From: an uncultured Granulosicoccaceae bacterium
GTDB lineage: Bacteria > Pseudomonadota > Gammaproteobacteria > Granulosicoccales > Granulosicoccaceae
Reading direction: 5' to 3'
DNA: 37,605 nt
Assembly: GCA_938035945.1 (NCBI GenBank)
Contig: CALHOU010000101.1
Coordinates: 1 to 37,605 of the forward strand
Positions 33,782 to 37,605 of the stretch are shown here, piece by piece. A program made the translations under genes and the position numbers. The notes beneath the pieces were generated by a model that saw nothing but the letters and a program-made list of their open reading frames with translations, had not been told where the DNA came from and did not search any database. The stretch's first letter is position 1. Each line of letters opens with the position of its first letter.

Positions 33782-34618
33782 TCAGTTGGGCAACACAACC
33801 TGCATTAAATGAATGCGGCGTGAATCGGCGATTAGAATTTTAAATTGTACGCCTTCAACCACGGCTTCTTCACCATTTTTGGGCATGTGCCCAATGTGCT
33901 GCATTAACAATCCACCGATAGTGTCGAATTCTTCATCACTGAATGAGGTGCCCAGTGTTTCATTAAATTCCTCTATTGGGGTAAGTGCCCTAACCGAATA
34001 ACAACCATCGCCTTTATCGCGTATGTGTTCACCACTGTCTTTATCGTGTTCATCGTCGATCTCACCTACGATTTCTTCGAGCACATCTTCAATCGTCACT
34101 AAACCAGCAACACCGCCGTACTCATCCATTACGATTGCCATGTGATTGCGTTCGGCACGAAACTCTTTTAATAAAACATTAAGCCGTTTTGTTTCAGGTG
34201 TAATTGTGGCGGGTCTAATTAATCTTTTGATATCAAACTCATCTGTGGTTTGATCGGTTGCGCGGCGCAATAAATCTTTTGCCAGCAACACGCCAACAAC
34301 ATTATCTTTGTCTTCAGAGATAACCGGAAAACGCGAGTGACCGGATTTAACAATAATGGGCACCATTTCTTCGAAGCTGAAATCGTCTTCGAGTACCACC
34401 ATTTGTGCACGCGGCACCATGATATCGCGTACACGCATCTCAACTACTTGAAACGCACCTTCAACCATTTGCAGTGTGTCTGCGTCAAAGACTTCTCTTG
34501 CGTGTGCGTCTCGCAATAGCTCAAGCAGCTCGTCACGATCGCGTGGTTCACCACCGAAAGCGTGGACGATGCGATCCATTAAAGACCGATTATTACCATC
34601 CGAAGATTCTTCACTCAT
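33782..34618 (-). CDS. corC: CorC/HlyC family CBS-domain protein
   Basis: The 278-residue protein has no membrane segment. It contains a pair of CBS domains (about residues 65-190, with [14 protein letters not shown] and [23 protein letters not shown]) and a C-terminal CorC_HlyC domain. CorC was linked to magnesium and cobalt efflux together with CorA in Salmonella; its direct biochemical role is not clear. The ATG overlaps the ybeY stop (ATGA), and lnt follows after 27 bases, so it belongs to the miaB-phoH-ybeY-corC-lnt operon. Confidence 0.95.
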   Translation of the reverse strand: MSEESSDGNNRSLMDRIVHAFGGEPRDRDELLELLRDAHAREVFDADTLQMVEGAFQVVEMRVRDIMVPRAQMVVLEDDFSFEEMVPIIVKSGHSRFPVISEDKDNVVGVLLAKDLLRRATDQTTDEFDIKRLIRPATITPETKRLNVLLKEFRAERNHMAIVMDEYGGVAGLVTIEDVLEEIVGEIDDEHDKDSGEHIRDKGDGCYSVRALTPIEEFNETLGTSFSDEEFDTIGGLLMQHIGHMPKNGEEAVVEGVQFKILIADSRRIHLMQVVLPN

Positions 34619-35157
34619 GATTGTTTGGCCGACACGGCAAGATAAGGGTTTGAGATTCCAAGTGTGGATAATATCTGAATTTCAAGCGACTCCATAGCAT
34701 TGGCGGCACTTTCATCTTCATGATCGAGCCCATTCAGATGCAATACGCTGTGTATGAGCATATGAGCCCAATGATCTGCGAGCGCTTTGCCCTGCTCTTG
34801 TGCCTCAGTAACTAACACTTCTGGGCACACAACGACATCACCTAGCACAACAGTTGCCAGCTCGTCGCTTTCACTTGAGGGTAATACTGGCATATCAGCT
34901 GGAAAACTCAATACGTTTGTTGGACTGTTCTTAGAACGGTAATGTGCATTAAGTTCGCCAATATGAGTGGCATCTGCACAGCTGATCGACACTTCCACTC
35001 TTTGCACAAACAAAGCACAAGCCAAGGAGTGCGTTAGTGCAGCAAGAACCCATTGTGTCAATTGGGCGTCGCTTGGAATCCACTCGCTATTGTTGGCCAC
35101 GGTATCGCGCTCGAACAATAATACCAATTGATCAGCAGGAAACGCGTGTTGTTGCAT
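34615..35157 (-). CDS. ybeY: Endoribonuclease YbeY
   Basis: YbeY is a zinc-dependent single-strand endoribonuclease involved in 16S rRNA 3'-end maturation and ribosome quality control. The 180-residue protein has the zinc motif HSVLHLNGLDH with His136, His140 and His146, and the conserved NVLSFP and LGDVVVCPE segments. Its ATG lies two bases after the phoH stop (TAATATG), and its stop overlaps the corC start, so translation of the three is coupled. Length is somewhat longer than E. coli YbeY (155) because of extra residues in the N-terminal part and near the C-terminus. Confidence 0.96.
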   Translation of the reverse strand: MQQHAFPADQLVLLFERDTVANNSEWIPSDAQLTQWVLAALTHSLACALFVQRVEVSISCADATHIGELNAHYRSKNSPTNVLSFPADMPVLPSSESDELATVVLGDVVVCPEVLVTEAQEQGKALADHWAHMLIHSVLHLNGLDHEDESAANAMESLEIQILSTLGISNPYLAVSAKQS

Positions 35158-35158
35158 A

Positions 35159-36136
35159 TTAGCTTGGATTATTTTTCTCAGCCTCTTGTTCGGCTGTTTC
35201 GTACGCGGCCACGATGCGCTGGACCAATGGATGTCTGACTACGTCGGCTGAGGTAAATTTGCAAAAACCTATGCCGTTGACGTCGTGCAGAACATTTTGC
35301 ACGTGCTTAAGACCCGACAACTGGTGCTTGGGTAAATCCACTTGCGTGACATCTCCCGTGACGATGGCTTTCGATCCAAAACCGATACGCGTTAGGAACA
35401 TTTTCATTTGCTCGACCGTTGTGTTTTGTGCTTCATCCATAATCACGCAAGAATGATTAAGCGTTCGGCCACGCATATAGGCTAAAGGCGCAATCTCTAT
35501 TACATTACGCTCGACCAATTTTCCAACACGTTCAAAGCCTAAAAATTCATACAGTGCATCGTAGATTGGGCGTAAGTAAGGGTCAACTTTTTGCATCATG
35601 TCGCCCGGTAGAAATCCCAAGCGCTCGCCCGCTTCCACCGCTGGCCGAACCAACACAAGGCGTTGCACATCTTCAGATTCAAGCGCCTCGACAGCAGCGG
35701 CCACCGCTAAAAACGTTTTACCCGTTCCTGCCGGGCCAATGCCGAATGTTAAATCGCGCCGCTTAATGCTGGACACGTAGTCGATTTGTCGAACACCACG
35801 GCATTGAATCGTTGCACGACGCGTTTTAATAATTTCGCCACTGGCCACGGGCGTCGGTTGTTCTTGCATATGTTCTAGTCCTGCGTCTTGCAGGTACAGA
35901 TGCACACGTTCAGGTGCCAATGTTTCCGTTTCTGTAGCCGCATAAAGATGGGTTATAAGCTTTTGTGCATTGCTGATCGCGTTGTCCGTTCCAGTTACCT
36001 GAAATTGCGCACCGCGATGATTTATTTGCACGCTTAGGCGTTGCTCTATTTGTTTTAAATGCTCGTCGAACTGGCCACACAAGTTGGCTAAACGATCATT
36101 GTCAGACGATGCAATGCGGAAATCGACTTCGCTCAT
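35159..36136 (-). CDS. ybeZ: PhoH-like ATPase (YbeZ)
   Basis: PhoH/YbeZ proteins are cytoplasmic P-loop ATPases whose gene lies next to ybeY; a role with YbeY in RNA metabolism is suggested for the family. The 325-residue protein has Walker A GPAGTGKT (134-141), Walker B VIMDEAQN and the sensor [11 protein letters not shown] segment. An N-terminal region of about 110 residues resembles an RNA-binding KH-like fold seen in this family. The ATG overlaps the miaB stop, showing tight operon structure. Confidence 0.95.
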   Translation of the reverse strand: MSEVDFRIASSDNDRLANLCGQFDEHLKQIEQRLSVQINHRGAQFQVTGTDNAISNAQKLITHLYAATETETLAPERVHLYLQDAGLEHMQEQPTPVASGEIIKTRRATIQCRGVRQIDYVSSIKRRDLTFGIGPAGTGKTFLAVAAAVEALESEDVQRLVLVRPAVEAGERLGFLPGDMMQKVDPYLRPIYDALYEFLGFERVGKLVERNVIEIAPLAYMRGRTLNHSCVIMDEAQNTTVEQMKMFLTRIGFGSKAIVTGDVTQVDLPKHQLSGLKHVQNVLHDVNGIGFCKFTSADVVRHPLVQRIVAAYETAEQEAEKNNPS

Positions 36137-37497
36137 GCAGGTGCTAGTTCGTCAGTGTGTTTTCGCTTAACCGTTGAAACCAGTTCTCCACGCAAGGAGT
36201 TTGGTCGCGCTTCAGTGATAGTCACATCCGCAAACTGACCAATGAGCTCTACTGAACCAGGAAAATTCACTACCCGATTGTTTTCCGTGCGGCCGGCCAT
36301 ATCAGATGCATCTTTTCGCGATGGTCGATCAACTAACACGCGTTGCACGGTACCAATCATTGATTCACTGATCGCCGCAGCCTGTGCCGTGATGGTTTTT
36401 TGTAAGAAGGCCAAACGCTCTTTTTTCACTTGCATAGGCGTATCGTCCGCCAAACTCGCCGCGGGTGTGCCTGGGCGCGCACTGAAAATAAAGCTATAGG
36501 ACTGATCAAAGTTTAAATCGGTAATCAGCTTCATTGTATTGTTAAAGTCTTCCTCGGTTTCTCCAGGAAAACCGACAATAAAATCGGACGACAGTGTTAA
36601 ATCTGGTCGAGCCGCTTTAAGTTTTCGAATTTTAGATTTGTATTCAAGCACTGTGTGACCACGTTTCATTGCCGCAAGAATTCGATCGGAGCCGCTTTGT
36701 ACTGGCAAGTGTACAAAGCTGACAAGCTCAGGCACATTCGCAAACGCTTCTATTAGAGAGTCGCTAAATTCAACCGGGTGTGAAGTGGTAAAGCGAATAC
36801 GTTCAATGCCGTCTATTGCAGCCACGTAGTGCACCAGCAAAGCCAGATCCGCAATTTCACCTTCGTGCATGGGCCCACGATAGGCATTCACATTCTGACC
36901 CAACAAATGAATTTCGCGTACACCCTGTTCAGCCAAGGCAACAACCTCGACTAAAATATCGTCCAGTGGTCGGCTTATTTCTTCGCCACGTGTATAAGGT
37001 ACAACGCAAAAACTGCAGTACTTGCTACAGCCTTCAATGATGGATACGTAGGCGACTGGTCCATCAGCGCGAGGTTCAGGTAAACGATCGAATTTTTCAA
37101 TTTCCGGGAAACTAATATCCACAACCGGTTTACCCGACTGCTCGGATTGACTTAGTAGCTCTGGTAGGCGATGCAAGGTTTGCGGCCCAAACACCAAATC
37201 GACATAGGGCGCTCGCTCGTGAATGGCATCACCCTCTTGACTGGCCACACAACCGCCAACACCAATTACCACATCTTTACGTGCATCTTTGAGCTTCTGC
37301 CAACGGCCGAGCTGGCTGAACACTTTCTCCTGCGCTTTCTCGCGGATGGAGCAAGTGTTTAGTAACAATATGTCAGCCTGCTCTGGATCATTGGTGGCCT
37401 CGACAGGTCCATCATCAGCGAGTACGTCCAGCATCTTCGCTGAATCGTATTCATTCATCTGACAGCCGTGGGTTTTGATAAAAACTTTTTTTGTCAT
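36133..37497 (-). CDS. miaB: tRNA-2-methylthio-N6-dimethylallyladenosine synthase
   Basis: MiaB is a radical-SAM methylthiotransferase that converts i6A to ms2i6A at position 37 of tRNAs reading UNN codons. The 454-residue protein has the UPF0004 domain with cluster cysteines in [19 protein letters not shown] and [11 protein letters not shown], the radical-SAM motif CSKYCSFC and a C-terminal TRAM domain (about 375-440). The ATG gives the standard N-terminus ([14 protein letters not shown]) but has no strong ribosome-binding site; a small hairpin lies just upstream. It heads miaB-ybeZ-ybeY-corC-lnt. Confidence 0.97.
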   Translation of the reverse strand: MTKKVFIKTHGCQMNEYDSAKMLDVLADDGPVEATNDPEQADILLLNTCSIREKAQEKVFSQLGRWQKLKDARKDVVIGVGGCVASQEGDAIHERAPYVDLVFGPQTLHRLPELLSQSEQSGKPVVDISFPEIEKFDRLPEPRADGPVAYVSIIEGCSKYCSFCVVPYTRGEEISRPLDDILVEVVALAEQGVREIHLLGQNVNAYRGPMHEGEIADLALLVHYVAAIDGIERIRFTTSHPVEFSDSLIEAFANVPELVSFVHLPVQSGSDRILAAMKRGHTVLEYKSKIRKLKAARPDLTLSSDFIVGFPGETEEDFNNTMKLITDLNFDQSYSFIFSARPGTPAASLADDTPMQVKKERLAFLQKTITAQAAAISESMIGTVQRVLVDRPSRKDASDMAGRTENNRVVNFPGSVELIGQFADVTITEARPNSLRGELVSTVKRKHTDELAPA

Positions 37498-37501
37498 AAC
37501 A

Positions 37502-37516
37502 ACCGGTTTTGCCGGT
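37502..37516 (-). other. Hairpin next to the miaB start
   Basis: ACCGG (37502-37506) and CCGGT (37512-37516) form a perfect five-pair hairpin whose 3' base lies five bases from the miaB ATG in the mRNA. A second GCCGGTG copy (37522-37528) repeats one arm and could compete. The remaining sequence to the window end holds no complete gene; it may contain the miaB promoter, but no good hexamer pair was found. Confidence 0.35.
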
Positions 37517-37605
37517 GATTCGCCGGTGCTTCACTATGGAGTACGAAGGGTACACGTTTTGCCAAAAAGCTGCAGTCTCAAGCCGTTTTATGGCAGAAAT
37601 TAGCG

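Noticed and set aside
34663..34671. Exact DnaA-box sequence TGTGGATAA inside ybeY
   Set aside because: A single copy is expected by chance at roughly 0.3 per window of this size, and there is no cluster or AT-rich origin nearby.
37590..37605. ATG at 37590 opening a plus-strand frame at the window end
   Set aside because: Only five codons are visible and there is no ribosome-binding site, so a gene cannot be supported.

Overview
The window is a stretch of chromosomal core genome from a Gram-negative bacterium, most likely a gammaproteobacterium. Several gene orders typical of that class appear together: mltB-rlpA-dacA-ybeD-lipB-lipA, lptD-surA-pdxA-rsmA-apaG(-apaH), miaB-phoH-ybeY-corC-lnt and lgt-thyA-folA, along with rsd, ycgN-type and yajQ genes. 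LptD, SurA, Lgt, Lnt and a barrel protein show an outer membrane. I cannot name the genus. Forty protein genes fill almost all of the window. I saw no insertion sequence, prophage, CRISPR array, tRNA or rRNA.

Layout. 1-1850: yajQ diverges from pdxH and a DUF1499 gene. 1850-3743: a lipoprotein S41 peptidase gene with its own promoter and terminator, then about 360 bases with no gene. 3744-9761 (minus strand): ung, mltB, rlpA, dacA, ybeD, lipB, lipA, covering uracil repair, peptidoglycan remodelling and lipoate attachment and synthesis. 9822-18674 (mostly plus): lptD-surA-pdxA-rsmA-apaG, then a minus-strand gluconate 5-dehydrogenase-like SDR diverging from an L-idonate 5-dehydrogenase, then apaH and a RidA-family gene. 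18697-22822 (minus): rsd, rlmI, lgt, thyA, folA. 23043-24669 (minus): rubredoxin, fbp and a YcgN-type gene, each start overlapping the preceding stop. 24759-26783 (plus): hemL and a sulfotransferase-like gene. 26838-37497 (minus): miaB-phoH-ybeY-corC-lnt, a tandem glycine riboswitch, gcvT-gcvH-gcvP and a small outer-membrane barrel gene.

How the genes work together. LipB and LipA make the lipoyl group carried by GcvH. GcvP (PLP), GcvH and GcvT cleave glycine to 5,10-methylene-THF, which ThyA uses; FolA recycles the resulting dihydrofolate. PdxA and PdxH supply PLP for GcvP and HemL. Lgt and Lnt mature lipoproteins, of which RlpA and the S41 protein are examples here. SurA is the chaperone for outer-membrane proteins such as LptD and the small barrel protein.

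I did not find an obviously new multi-gene system. The points most worth checking are: the missing canonical start codon of lptD (and a weaker case in lipB); a DHFR with two changed active-site positions; a sugar-acid dehydrogenase pair inserted between apaG and apaH with a candidate operator; overlapping alternative hairpins between the glycine riboswitch and gcvT; and the coupled rubredoxin-FBPase-YcgN operon. No searches or folding programs could be run; family names come from recognised motifs and gene order.
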